The notes beneath the pieces were generated by a model. That model was not told the origin of the DNA. It saw only the letters and a program-made list of their open reading frames with translations, and ran no database searches. DNA of 64,000 nucleotides from Aureicoccus marinus (GTDB taxonomy: Bacteria; Bacteroidota; Bacteroidia; Flavobacteriales; Flavobacteriaceae). This document shows positions 15,770 through 25,479 of the stretch, piece by piece. Every line of letters starts with the position of its first letter. The stretch's first letter is position 1. The stretch covers positions 997,546 to 1,061,545 of the forward strand of contig NZ_MQVX01000001.1 of assembly GCF_002954325.1 (NCBI RefSeq). Direction: 5' to 3'. The translations under genes were made by a program, and so were the position numbers.

Positions 15770-17755
15770 ATGAAAAAAACGCATTGGTTTTACACGAGCC
15801 TATATTTTTTATTGTTCCTCCCCTCCAGTCTTATCGGGCAGCGTATGGATCCAGACAGTTTAGCGGCTAAACTCACCCGAATTCAAAAAGCTCCAGAATT
15901 TAGCGAGACGGATACAACCTACATCAATACCCTTTACGAAATCTCTTTTGGCTTAGGACGAGAGAATAGAGATTCGGCCCGGAATTTAGCGATTAGAACC
16001 ATCACCCTTTCCGAAAAAATCAATTACCAAAAGGGAATTGCCCGCGGATACTACGCCCTGGCCCTGACCAAGCTTCTTGATGGCAATCAACGGGAGGCGA
16101 TTAAGCTTGCAAAAATTTCTGAGCAAAAGGCTGAAATTCTTGATTTTAGCAATATGGTCCTTGGAGCCAGAAACACAAAAGGCATAGCTTACCGGGAGTT
16201 GCAGCAGGTGGATTCGGCTTTTTTAAATTATTACAGGGGCTTGAAATTGGCTGAAAGCATGAAAAGCCATCGACACATGTACGCCTTTCATGTCAATCTT
16301 GGGTTGCTCTTTCTGAATAATAATAATTACAAAGAGGCATTGATTCATTACAAAGATGCAGAGCCTTCCGTTGAGAAAATGTCTTCGAAGAATTTCACCC
16401 TTTCTCACAAACTGAAAATAGCGGAGCTTTACCTTTTACAAAACCAAACCGACAGTGCTTTCTCCTATCTAGAACAAGCGCGATATTTGATAGAAAACCA
16501 CACAGGATTTGCCCGAGAACACAGTAACTACTGGAATCAAATGGGTGATCTTTATTTACTCAAAGAAAAGCCAAAACTAGCGGATGAAGCCTATTATAAG
16601 GCTTTATCAATTACCGATTCCCTCAATGAGCCCAATCGAGTGGGCACTTACGCTGGCTTGGCGGAAAGTGCATACAGGCAAAATAAAAACGTAAGCAGTC
16701 TGGAGTTTGCTCAAAAGGCCTTGGCTATCGATCAAGGACAGGGCCTGCCTAATACTTCAGACGAACTCCACAAACTAATTGCTCTCCTTTACAGCAAAAC
16801 AGGGCAAAAGGACAGTGCTCAACTGTATTTTGAAAAATACCAGAACCGCTATATGAATTTGCAGAAATCAATCATGAGTAAACAGATTGCGATGTTGCAA
16901 AGCAAAGAGAACGAAAAGACCCGTTTGGCGCGTGCGGAAGGTCGGGCGATAGAAGAAGCCAAAAGTAAAAAAGTATTGGCCTGGTTCTGGTTGGCCGTTT
17001 GTGTAGCAGGATTGGGGTTGAGTATTTTCTTCTTTCGAGGATACCGACAGTACAAGAAAGAGGTGTTCGAATTGGATCGAATCAACCAAGAAAAGGATCA
17101 ATTGTTTACCATCTTGGGACATGACTTGCGGTCCCCCTTGTCGACCATGCAAGAATTGATCATGTTGTATCAAGAACCTCATAAAGAACAGGATTCTCTT
17201 TATAATCAACTGGGCAGTCTCCAACGTCGTGTATTCTTCAGTAAGGAGAAGCTAAACAATATGATGCATTGGGCACGTGAGCAGGTGCAAAATGCCAAAC
17301 CGAACAAAGAGCTTATCATGATAGAGGATCTGATTCCCCACTGTATTGCCGCTGTTTATGAAATTGCTGCTAAGAAGAATTTGAGTATATCCTTTACCTC
17401 CGATCCCAGGGGAATGCTCATCGCTGATCCCATACACCTCGAAATCATTCTAAACAACCTTTTGATCAATGCGATTAAATTCAGTTCAGAAAATCATGCG
17501 ATTCGATTAAAATGGTCAGAATCTGAGAGTGTAAAAAGACTCTCCATTGAAGATGAGGGCGTAGGATTTAGTGAGGAACAACTTGAACAATTTCACGAAA
17601 AGGGCAAATTAAATTCCCGTAAAGGCACCTCAGGCGAAACAGGCTTGGGTCTCGGATTGAATATTTGCCAAAAACTGATGCACCTCAATAAGGGAGGTAT
17701 TCAAATAGAAAACACAGAACAGGGAACTCGCGTTAACCTAATCTTCAACAACTAA
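15770..17755 (+). CDS. Periplasmic-TPR sensor histidine kinase
   Basis: A 661-residue kinase: signal peptide (residues 1-23), tetratricopeptide repeats over about 45-380, a coiled coil, one transmembrane segment at 404-427, then a cytoplasmic kinase core. The phosphoacceptor H451 lies in ILGHDLRSPL, the N box in NNLLINAIKF (562-571), the G1 box has D595 in EDEGVGF, and the G2 box is GLGLGLNIC. The gene is followed after two bases by a paralogue, and a third paralogue lies downstream. No response regulator is adjacent, so its partner is unknown. The ligand or partner protein sensed by the TPR region cannot be told from sequence. Confidence 0.9.
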   Translation: MKKTHWFYTSLYFLLFLPSSLIGQRMDPDSLAAKLTRIQKAPEFSETDTTYINTLYEISFGLGRENRDSARNLAIRTITLSEKINYQKGIARGYYALALTKLLDGNQREAIKLAKISEQKAEILDFSNMVLGARNTKGIAYRELQQVDSAFLNYYRGLKLAESMKSHRHMYAFHVNLGLLFLNNNNYKEALIHYKDAEPSVEKMSSKNFTLSHKLKIAELYLLQNQTDSAFSYLEQARYLIENHTGFAREHSNYWNQMGDLYLLKEKPKLADEAYYKALSITDSLNEPNRVGTYAGLAESAYRQNKNVSSLEFAQKALAIDQGQGLPNTSDELHKLIALLYSKTGQKDSAQLYFEKYQNRYMNLQKSIMSKQIAMLQSKENEKTRLARAEGRAIEEAKSKKVLAWFWLAVCVAGLGLSIFFFRGYRQYKKEVFELDRINQEKDQLFTILGHDLRSPLSTMQELIMLYQEPHKEQDSLYNQLGSLQRRVFFSKEKLNNMMHWAREQVQNAKPNKELIMIEDLIPHCIAAVYEIAAKKNLSISFTSDPRGMLIADPIHLEIILNNLLINAIKFSSENHAIRLKWSESESVKRLSIEDEGVGFSEEQLEQFHEKGKLNSRKGTSGETGLGLGLNICQKLMHLNKGGIQIENTEQGTRVNLIFNN

Positions 17756-17757
17756 TT

Positions 17758-19758
17758 ATGCGTACAAGAACAGGATCCTTTTTATTGTTATTGACCCTTC
17801 TTTCAACTTCCGCACTTTTTGCCCAAAGAACCATTCTGGATTCTCTAGTACATGAATATAAACTTCTAAAAGATCGAAAAAACTACCAAGCCGATACAAC
17901 CGAGGTAAATCTATTAATTCAAATAGCAAAGTATGGTATCGCTTCGGACAGCACCCTGACCAAACGATCCATCGCAAGAGCGGATTCCTTAAGTCACCTA
18001 CTCAATTATAAGGCCGGAAGGGCGGCCGTGCTCATAGAAAAAGGACGTGTGGCCTCGATGAATGGCAGTCAATCGTATGAAGAAGCTTTAAAACATAGTA
18101 AGGAAGCGGAAGAATTAGCCTATGAAGCTGGCCGAATGGACCTTGTTTTTTATGCCATTAACAACCAGGCTGCGGTGGCCTTTCGAGATCAAGACTACGA
18201 GATGGCATACAATTACTTCCAAAGTGGTATTGATAAATCACAGGCTCCTGAAAACTCCACTTACCTCTCTCATTATCAAATGAATATTGGGGTGATTTTC
18301 ACCCTGCTCGAAAACCACGAATACGCAAACATATATTTGGATAAGGCCATAAAGACGCACAGAAGTCAGCCCGGTAATGATGGTATATTTCCCTATGCCT
18401 ACACGGAGCACTGTATTATTGCGAACTTGGCCTATACCAATTGGAAGTTGGGAAAACTCGAAGATGCTAAACTCTATTCCAAGGAAGCTCTATTCTACTT
18501 TCTGAATGAAAAAGACGAACTATGGGTATCTTTTGTTCACTCCACTCTGGCCGAAAGTTTAATGGAACAGGATTCTATTGATAAAGCTCAAAAATACTAC
18601 CGAAAAAACCTGAAGCTTATTGATTACATGAATGGTCGACCCGACCGTATTGGGTTAACCTATTTGGGTCTAGGCAAAATATTTATTGCTAAAAGTCAAA
18701 TCGATAGTGCTTTTTACACCACTCGGAAAGCCCATTCTATCTTTAAAGAAAAGAACCTGAAAATGGAATTGACCCTATCATCCGCCCAGATGGCAAAATT
18801 ATTTAGCCTGCAGCAACAAATGGATAGCGCTTTTTTTTACCAGGAGTTGAGTGAACAGCGTAATGAACAAGCACAGCAAAGACTTATCAAGGCCAACCTC
18901 ACACTTAAGGAATCCGAAAGAAAAACAGAGATTCAAGCAGAAAGCGAATCAGAAAAGAAGTATCAGCAGCAGTTAATGAACGGATTGGCCATCATTGCAA
19001 TTATTGTGGTATTGGTTGTTCTTTTCTTTACCCGCTCGCGAATGAAAAGAGAAGAAGAAACCAAACACCAATTAGAAGAATTGAATTCACTTAAAGACCA
19101 AGTTTTCAAATTCATCAGCCAGGATTTAACCGTACCCATGAACACCCTGAGTGAAGTGGCGGAGCTTTCTGAATCCAAAGGCCTCGAAGCCCTGCAAGAT
19201 ATTGTTCCAAGCGTGAAAGTCAATCTGGATCACAGCGGTTATGTGTTAACCAATTTCCATTATTGGACGCAGGCACAAAAAAAACGCTGCTCCGTCAATC
19301 CTGCTCCAATTAATGTGCTCGATGCCTACAAAAAGGCCGAAGAAAAACTCTTGTTTTTTGGAGAACAAAAAGAGTTAGACATTGAAGTGGAGATTGACCC
19401 CAAGTCAACACTTCAATTTGATCCTCTTCAATTTGATCAGGTTCTTCAGAATCTGCTATGCAATGCTGTTCGTTTTATTCCAGAAAAAGGTAAAGTTTTT
19501 ATTAAGGGGCATGAAAAAGAAGGAGCCTTTGAACTTCATTTCTCAAACAAAAACAGCACCTTTTCTCAAGATGAATTTAACAAGGCGGTGGATTTGACAA
19601 CGCTTTACCGGACTCCAAGTAATGAGGGTACTTTGGGAACGGGGATTGGTCTTTCAGTATCGTATTGGTTGGCGCAATACAACCAAGGAGAGCTGTTCTT
19701 TCACAGACAGGAAGATGAGCTGGTTACAGTGGTCATCAAAGCCCCTTTAACTGCTTAA
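17758..19758 (+). CDS. TPR sensor kinase-like protein lacking the phosphoacceptor His (pseudokinase)
   Basis: A 666-residue paralogue of the upstream kinase with the same plan: signal peptide ending near LFAQ, TPR region, transmembrane segment near residues 405-425 (LAIIAIIVVLVVLFF), kinase-like core. At the dimerisation helix the expected GHDLRSP reads SQDLTVP, so Q455 replaces His. The G1 box expected as DEGVGF reads NKNSTF, removing the ATP-binding Asp and glycines. An N-box-like LQNLLCNAVRF and a G2-like LGTGIGLSV remain. It should not autophosphorylate and could act as a regulatory partner. The start codon is two bases after the upstream stop, so the two are made together. The reading frame is intact, which argues against simple decay. 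Confidence 0.85.
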   Translation: MRTRTGSFLLLLTLLSTSALFAQRTILDSLVHEYKLLKDRKNYQADTTEVNLLIQIAKYGIASDSTLTKRSIARADSLSHLLNYKAGRAAVLIEKGRVASMNGSQSYEEALKHSKEAEELAYEAGRMDLVFYAINNQAAVAFRDQDYEMAYNYFQSGIDKSQAPENSTYLSHYQMNIGVIFTLLENHEYANIYLDKAIKTHRSQPGNDGIFPYAYTEHCIIANLAYTNWKLGKLEDAKLYSKEALFYFLNEKDELWVSFVHSTLAESLMEQDSIDKAQKYYRKNLKLIDYMNGRPDRIGLTYLGLGKIFIAKSQIDSAFYTTRKAHSIFKEKNLKMELTLSSAQMAKLFSLQQQMDSAFFYQELSEQRNEQAQQRLIKANLTLKESERKTEIQAESESEKKYQQQLMNGLAIIAIIVVLVVLFFTRSRMKREEETKHQLEELNSLKDQVFKFISQDLTVPMNTLSEVAELSESKGLEALQDIVPSVKVNLDHSGYVLTNFHYWTQAQKKRCSVNPAPINVLDAYKKAEEKLLFFGEQKELDIEVEIDPKSTLQFDPLQFDQVLQNLLCNAVRFIPEKGKVFIKGHEKEGAFELHFSNKNSTFSQDEFNKAVDLTTLYRTPSNEGTLGTGIGLSVSYWLAQYNQGELFFHRQEDELVTVVIKAPLTA

Positions 19759-19890
19759 AAGTCCGACAAAAGGAAGTTTTTCTTCGATTAAATACACAAA
19801 AAACAGGGCTTTACCCCCTGGAAATCCTCCTTCACAACAAAGATTGGGTAGCCCCTAATGGCCTTTCTATTTTAGTTCCTTCAGAGTAGT

Positions 19891-22044
19891 ATGGCCATTT
19901 TCAACAACAAATCAATCTTTTTTGGACATGTGTTCCTTTTCTTCATTGGAATTGCACTACCCTTATCCCTGGGCGCACAAGACCAAGAAAGGGATAGTCT
20001 CTTGGCAGCTTATCACCAAGCCACCTACCGTTTAGAAAAGAATACGATGGAGATCGACAGTTCCTATATCAATCTCCTAAATCAATTGGCCAGAACCTTC
20101 CGATACAAAAAAAGGGATAGTCTGGGGTACTTCGCCGAGGAAGCTCTGAAACAATCCAAGCGCATTGGTTACGCGAAAGGCGAAATGGAAGCCACCATGG
20201 AATTGGCGAACTATTATTCCGACCTTGGAAAACAAGCCCTTGCCATCAAGTACTTCAATAGGTCCCTTGCGATCTCCAAAAAAATTGAGGAAAAGGACAC
20301 TCAACTTTCCATCATGAGCAACCTGGGGCACGAATACGCCTACCAGGGACAGTTGGATCGCTCCTTAAAGACTTTCTTAGAAGCAATCACCTTAGCAGAA
20401 GAAGAGGACAATAATGATATGTTGTCTATTCTGCACGAAGCAGTGGCGCAACTCTATATCGAACAGGAAGACTACCCTATTGCTTTAGCTCAATATAAGA
20501 TCATTGATTCCATCAACACCGTTATTGGATATCCTGTCTTTCAGGCAGAAACCTGGAGTAACTTGGCCTCAGTCTATTCAAAAATCGGACAGAGCGAAAG
20601 AGCCCTAGAGACTATCGATAAAAGTATAGCCATTTTCAAGGAAGAAGGTATTACTGATTGGTTGGCTTACGCTTATAGCGTAAAGGGTGAAGTCTATGAA
20701 GAAAAAGGAAATTACCACTGGTCCTTACACTGGTACGACAAATGCCGTCAACTCCATGCTGATCTGGACGATCCCCGTTCCGAAATTGAACTCTACCAAG
20801 GTCTGGCCAAAACCTATTATGGGTTAAAAGGTTTTGATCAAGCTCTACAATACGGGCAAAAAGCCTTGGGGATTGCGCAGCAAATCAATGACTTTGATGG
20901 GCAAAAGACCACCACCGAAACCCTCTACAAAATTCACCAAGCCAGAGGGGAATATGACCTCGCCTTTGAACATTTGGAATGGAACAAACTGCTTTCAGAT
21001 AGCCTTTCGAAGATTCAGCTCAAGAATATGCAGGAGCTGTATCAGACCGAAACAGCTTTTCGGGTGAATGCCAAGAATCTAAAACTCTATTCAGAAAGAG
21101 ACAACGAACAAAAGGCAAGGCTGGCTCGTGCGGTTTTTCTAGTGGTTATAGTTCTCTTGGTTTCTATTTATTTCATGATCAAAAACCACAAAAAGTTGAC
21201 GAGTCTTTTTGAAGAACTCAAGGTTAAAACACAGAACCTGAGAAACAGAGAGAATGAACTACGAGAAATCAGTCGTGCTCGGGATCGCTTGTTTTCAATT
21301 ATTGGTCACGATCTTCGTAGCCCGATAGGTGCACTACAGGGTATGCTGAATCTGTTGGATTCTGGAGAAATCGCCAAGCATGAATTTATCGCCTTTATTC
21401 CAAAGCTAAAGGGAGATGTCGATCATATATCTTTCACTCTGAACAACCTTCTCAGTTGGGGACAAGCACAGATGGACAGCACCATTACCAAATCCTCTAC
21501 AGTTACCGTTGCCCGTAAAATTGAGGACCAAATTCGACTGCTTGCCGATGCAGCAGAGAAGAAAAACATTAAGGTAATCAATGAGGTAACTGACGATACC
21601 AAAGTCTGGGCCGATACCCACCATGTTGATTTGATTGTCCGTAACCTGTTGAGTAATGCCCTAAAGTTTACCCCTAACCACGGCCTTATTAGTTTTCATG
21701 CAGAGGACCTTAAAGGTTACTGGCAATTGTGTGTAAAGGATACAGGAATTGGAATGGATGAGGAAACCTTGAGTACCCTCTTCATGAAAGAAACCAACCG
21801 AACGACCTACGGAACAAACAATGAAAAAGGAACAGGTCTTGGTCTGGCACTCTGCCGAGAATTGGTGCAGAGAAACAACGGTGACTTGTGGGTCGAAAGC
21901 GAGTTGAAAAAAGGAAGTCGATTCTACTTTACCCTTCTCAAAAAGGAGGTCCGTAAGTTCCGAAAAGAGACCACAGAAATGTCTGCAGAACCCTCTAGCG
22001 CAAGTTCCCCAAGCGATCAACCGCAGGAAGGCGTTCTGTCGTAA
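19891..22044 (+). CDS. Periplasmic-TPR sensor histidine kinase
   Basis: A 717-residue kinase: signal peptide (ending near LGAQ), TPR repeats over about 45-380, transmembrane segment near 415-432 (AVFLVVIVLLVSIYFMI), coiled coil, then a complete kinase core with H473 in IIGHDLRSPIG, N box RNLLSNALKF, G1 box KDTGIGM and G2 box GTGLGLALC. A promoter-like TTG-N21-TATTTTAG (19844-19875) precedes the ATG, so it can be transcribed apart from the two kinases upstream. The Ser/Pro-rich tail after residue 695 overlaps the end of the convergent bshB1 gene by 50 bases. Confidence 0.9.
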   Translation: MAIFNNKSIFFGHVFLFFIGIALPLSLGAQDQERDSLLAAYHQATYRLEKNTMEIDSSYINLLNQLARTFRYKKRDSLGYFAEEALKQSKRIGYAKGEMEATMELANYYSDLGKQALAIKYFNRSLAISKKIEEKDTQLSIMSNLGHEYAYQGQLDRSLKTFLEAITLAEEEDNNDMLSILHEAVAQLYIEQEDYPIALAQYKIIDSINTVIGYPVFQAETWSNLASVYSKIGQSERALETIDKSIAIFKEEGITDWLAYAYSVKGEVYEEKGNYHWSLHWYDKCRQLHADLDDPRSEIELYQGLAKTYYGLKGFDQALQYGQKALGIAQQINDFDGQKTTTETLYKIHQARGEYDLAFEHLEWNKLLSDSLSKIQLKNMQELYQTETAFRVNAKNLKLYSERDNEQKARLARAVFLVVIVLLVSIYFMIKNHKKLTSLFEELKVKTQNLRNRENELREISRARDRLFSIIGHDLRSPIGALQGMLNLLDSGEIAKHEFIAFIPKLKGDVDHISFTLNNLLSWGQAQMDSTITKSSTVTVARKIEDQIRLLADAAEKKNIKVINEVTDDTKVWADTHHVDLIVRNLLSNALKFTPNHGLISFHAEDLKGYWQLCVKDTGIGMDEETLSTLFMKETNRTTYGTNNEKGTGLGLALCRELVQRNNGDLWVESELKKGSRFYFTLLKKEVRKFRKETTEMSAEPSSASSPSDQPQEGVLS

Positions 22045-22720
22045 AACCTTCTGCATATTCCACTCCGACAAGACGACCCAGGTCTTGTGCTCTATACCGC
22101 ACACTTTCAAAGAAATTTCGGCTGCTGATTGGCGTCTCAGGCTCCGTGCTGTCCGGGTCAAAAAACTGGGAGGAATAGGCCTTGATCGCTTCTATCTTAG
22201 TTTCCATAAAGCCAGAGATATCAACAGCAAAATCCGGTTCCAGGTTCTTCCATTGGATGTAGTGATACACCCATTGTGGACGCCAGGGGTCCTGTAATTC
22301 TCCTGTTTTCGGATCCAGGGTTTCTATCTTACGCAATCCACTTAAAAAACAAGCCTCACTTTGCAGACGGCTGCCTTTACCGTGGTCAATATGACGGTCA
22401 TCCACCGCATTACACAAGACGATATCGGGTTGGTATTGACGTACTTTTTGAATTAGCAAAAGTTGATTCTCACGGTTTACTTCAAAAAACCCGTCTGCCA
22501 TGCCCAGGTTTTCACGGATTTCCAGACCTAATAGTTCTGCTGCTCTCTGCGCCTCTTGGTCCCGGAGTTCAGGGGTTCCTCTAGTTCCGAGTTCACCACA
22601 GGTTAAATCGATGACCCCGACCTTCTTCCCTGCTTGGGTTTCTTTAGCAATCGTACCACCCGCTCCAAGTTCAGCATCATCGGGATGAGCTCCAAATACG
22701 AGAATATCCAGTTTATTCAT
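21995..22720 (-). CDS. bshB1: Bacillithiol biosynthesis deacetylase BshB1
   Basis: A 241-residue PIG-L/LmbE-family zinc hydrolase. GAHPDDAELGAGGT gives the HPDD zinc site, DLTCGELGTRGT follows, and CNAVDDRHIDHGKGS supplies the remaining ligand. These are hallmarks of BshB1, which removes acetate from GlcNAc-malate to give GlcN-malate in bacillithiol synthesis. It is the last gene of a leftward set with the PLP enzyme (eight-base gap) and the MATE exporter. The C-terminal coding end overlaps the convergent kinase gene by 50 bases. Confidence 0.92.
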   Translation of the reverse strand: MNKLDILVFGAHPDDAELGAGGTIAKETQAGKKVGVIDLTCGELGTRGTPELRDQEAQRAAELLGLEIRENLGMADGFFEVNRENQLLLIQKVRQYQPDIVLCNAVDDRHIDHGKGSRLQSEACFLSGLRKIETLDPKTGELQDPWRPQWVYHYIQWKNLEPDFAVDISGFMETKIEAIKAYSSQFFDPDSTEPETPISSRNFFESVRYRAQDLGRLVGVEYAEGFTTERLPAVDRLGNLR

Positions 22721-22728
22721 GATTTTTC

Positions 22729-23895
22729 TTATTGTGCCTTAGCGAAGGCCTGCTTCCAATCGCGTTGTAAATCTTCGGGCTCTTCTATACCAACAGAAAA
22801 ACGGATCAACTGATCCGAAATCCCTTGCTTTAAACGGTCTTCTTTATCCATCAAAGAGTGAGAGGTTTTAGAAGGCAACAAGGCGGTACTCTCCACTCCG
22901 GCAAGACTCATGGACGCTTTAATAATTTGGGTTGCTTCCAATACCGTTTCAGCGCTTAGGTGATCTTGTAAGTCAAAAGACATCATCCCTCCGAAACCAC
23001 TCATTTGACTTATAGCGAGTTCGTGTCCGGGATGTGTTGTTAGCCCAGGGTAGTATACTTGTTTCACTTCGGGCTGTTGAGCCAACCATTCAGCCATGGC
23101 CATCGCGTTGCTGTTTTGTCGCTCTACCCGTATGCCCAAGGTTTTTATACTTCTCTCCAACATCCAAACGGTATAATCACTCAAACTGCCTCCATAACAT
23201 ATCCCGGCTTCCCATACCTGTTTGATTAATTCCTCGCTGCTCATAACTGCTCCAGCGCAGAGGTCCGAATGACCTCCTAGGTATTTAGTCGCACTGTGGA
23301 TAACCAGGTCAATGCCAAGTTCAATTGGATTTTGGTTGACCGGACTGGCAAAAGTGTTATCAATCACCGTAATATAGTCCTCTGCTTTGGCCCATTCTGC
23401 GATTTCCTTTAAGGGAGTAATCGCCAAGAGCGGGTTGGAGGGGGTTTCGAGGTAAATGACTTTAGTATTGGGCTTGACAGCAGCTTTAAACTCCGATAGG
23501 CTCGTGCCTGTGGTAAAGTTGAAATCCATTCCATACCGCCTCAGCTGTGAGTTAGCGAAATGATAGGTACCCCCATACAGGGATTGCTGAAATACCACAT
23601 GATCACCTGCCTGAAGCAAGCACATCATACTGGTCGCAATAGCCGCCATTCCGCTCCCAAACACTAGGGCTGCCTCTGCCTTTTCTAGGGCTGCTAATTT
23701 GATCGATAAAGCTTCCTGATTCGGGGTATTGAAATAACGCGGATAGCGTTTTACATCGACATCTTCATAAGCATATGAACTGCTCATATAAAGCGGAGAA
23801 ACCGCGCCCTTGAACTGTTCATCTGCAATTTCACCAACATGGGTACAGGTCGTATTCAGACCCAAATTCCGCTGTTCTGCACTGTTCTTATTCAT
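22729..23895 (-). CDS. Cys/Met-metabolism PLP enzyme (cystathionine lyase/synthase or methionine gamma-lyase type)
   Basis: A 388-residue fold-type I PLP enzyme of the trans-sulfuration family: LVFGSGMAAIATS (phosphate-binding), YLETPSNPLL, DNTFASPVNQNP, and the PLP lysine in HSATKYLGGHSD, ending with SLAGVESTALLP and RFSVGIEEPEDL. Members include cystathionine gamma-synthase, beta/gamma-lyases and methionine gamma-lyase, and sequence alone does not settle which. I take the ATG at 23895 (MNKNSAEQRN) because the longer frame upstream is the MATE gene read in another frame. It lies 17 bases after the MATE stop and eight before bshB1, so thiol metabolism links at least two of these genes. Confidence 0.88.
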   Translation of the reverse strand: MNKNSAEQRNLGLNTTCTHVGEIADEQFKGAVSPLYMSSSYAYEDVDVKRYPRYFNTPNQEALSIKLAALEKAEAALVFGSGMAAIATSMMCLLQAGDHVVFQQSLYGGTYHFANSQLRRYGMDFNFTTGTSLSEFKAAVKPNTKVIYLETPSNPLLAITPLKEIAEWAKAEDYITVIDNTFASPVNQNPIELGIDLVIHSATKYLGGHSDLCAGAVMSSEELIKQVWEAGICYGGSLSDYTVWMLERSIKTLGIRVERQNSNAMAMAEWLAQQPEVKQVYYPGLTTHPGHELAISQMSGFGGMMSFDLQDHLSAETVLEATQIIKASMSLAGVESTALLPSKTSHSLMDKEDRLKQGISDQLIRFSVGIEEPEDLQRDWKQAFAKAQ

Positions 23896-23912
23896 AGGTT
23901 CAAAGGTAAGGA

Positions 23913-25319
23913 CTAGACCTGAAACGTCTTCCACTTCCCCTTTTTGAAAAGAACCCAGGAGATGATGGCCAATAGAACCTCGGAAGTCGTAATCGCTATG
24001 AAGACTCCCAGAGGACCAAAGTCCAATGCAAATGCCAGTAAGTAGGCTACTGGCAGTTGAAAACACCAGAAAGACACTAAATTGATTCGGGTTGGTGTTT
24101 GGGTATCGCCCGAACCATTGAAGGCCTGGGTCAACACCATTCCATAAGCGTAAAACAGATAGCCCGCAGCAATCACTTGTAAACATAGAGCACCATTGTC
24201 TATCACCACCGGGTTTTCAACTAAAAGGCCGATGATCGTTTTGGCGAAGAGCAAATAAAAAACAGATACCACGCCCATAAAATAGGCGTTGTAGCGGCCG
24301 GTTGTCCATACCGATTTTTCGGCCCGATCAGGCTTTCCGGCTCCGAGATTTTGGCCAACAAGCGTGGCTGCGGCATTGCTCATGCCCCAAGAAGGCATAA
24401 GAGTAAACATCATTACCCGGATGGCAATGGTATAACCCGCCAATACATCGGTTCCAAATTTGGCCATCATATACATCAGAATGACCCAACTGGAAGTACC
24501 GATTAAAAACTGAGATATCCCTCCAGCAGAAACCTTTATCAGGTTCCACATTTGGTCAGCCTCGACTTTAATATCACTCAGGAACAACTGAATACGACTT
24601 CGTCCACTAAAGAGAATAATCAGCTGAAAAACGACTGCGGTTCCTCGCCCAATATTGGTCGCGATACCTGCACCCATTACGCCATACTCCGGTACAGGCC
24701 CCCAGCCAAAAATAAAAATGGGATCCAGAATGAGGTTTAATCCATTGGAGAGCACTAAAGCCCACATGGCCAGAGAGGCATCTCCGGCCCCGCGATATAC
24801 AGCATTGATCAAGAACAACAACATAATGGTCATGTTGCCACCCAAAAGCCACTGGGTATAACCATGCCCCTCCTCGATCAGTTCCGGGCTTCCACCCATA
24901 AAATGCAGAATATCCTTAGCGTAAGAAACTCCTAGAAATCCTACTATAATGGCCACTAGAACACCCAAAATCAAGGCCTGTACCGCAGCGGATCGGGCCT
25001 TATTGATCTGCTTCTCGCCGACCCTTCTGGCTACCAGAGCAGTTGCAGCCATACTTAGTCCAATAGCCACGGCATAGAGTAGCGTAATTACAGATTCCGT
25101 TAGTCCAACAGTGGCGACTGCATTTTCACTAACCTGAGAAACATAAATGATATCGACTAAAGCAAAAATAGATTCCATGAGCATTTCCAGAATCATGGGA
25201 ACCGCCAATAAGAAAATAGCTTTGCGGATAGAACCTGTTGTAAAATCTTCGTGCCCGCCTTTAATCGCCTGCATGAAGGTGCTAAAAAGAGAATGTTTAT
25301 TTGTATTATCTTGAGTCAT
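23913..25319 (-). CDS. MATE-family multidrug/Na+ antiporter
   Basis: A 468-residue membrane protein with twelve predicted segments and the MATE signatures: IRKAIFLLAVPMILEMLMES near the start, GLSMAATALVARRVGEK in the first half and WGMSNAAATLVGQNLGAGK in the second. MATE proteins export cationic drugs or metabolites using Na+ or H+ gradients. It is first in the leftward MATE-PLP enzyme-bshB1 set. The 149-base gap before it carries the ccsBA terminator and an 11-base inverted repeat whose left arm covers its start codon. Confidence 0.92.
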   Translation of the reverse strand: MTQDNTNKHSLFSTFMQAIKGGHEDFTTGSIRKAIFLLAVPMILEMLMESIFALVDIIYVSQVSENAVATVGLTESVITLLYAVAIGLSMAATALVARRVGEKQINKARSAAVQALILGVLVAIIVGFLGVSYAKDILHFMGGSPELIEEGHGYTQWLLGGNMTIMLLFLINAVYRGAGDASLAMWALVLSNGLNLILDPIFIFGWGPVPEYGVMGAGIATNIGRGTAVVFQLIILFSGRSRIQLFLSDIKVEADQMWNLIKVSAGGISQFLIGTSSWVILMYMMAKFGTDVLAGYTIAIRVMMFTLMPSWGMSNAAATLVGQNLGAGKPDRAEKSVWTTGRYNAYFMGVVSVFYLLFAKTIIGLLVENPVVIDNGALCLQVIAAGYLFYAYGMVLTQAFNGSGDTQTPTRINLVSFWCFQLPVAYLLAFALDFGPLGVFIAITTSEVLLAIISWVLFKKGKWKTFQV

Positions 25320-25447
25320 TATGAAGTACTTTGGAAGGCTGTGAATACCTTGATTCTACCAAAAGAACAGGGATATGGTGCACCAGGAGGATGCAAAAGG
25401 TTTCCGGAAAAGGGCTACTTAGGACTTCATAATGGCCCAAAAATGCA

Positions 25448-25479
25448 AAAAAATAGGTACCGCAAAATTTAGCGGTACC
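25448..25479 (-). terminator. Terminator that contains the ccsBA stop codon
   Basis: GGTACCGC and GCGGTACC form a perfect eight-base stem around an A/T loop, followed on the minus strand by seven T. The upstream arm encodes the last residues of CcsBA and the TAA stop begins the loop. Confidence 0.8.

Noticed and set aside
22729..24186. Longer N-terminus for the Cys/Met PLP enzyme
   Set aside because: The first 97 codons are the MATE gene read in another frame; the family starts at the ATG at 23895.
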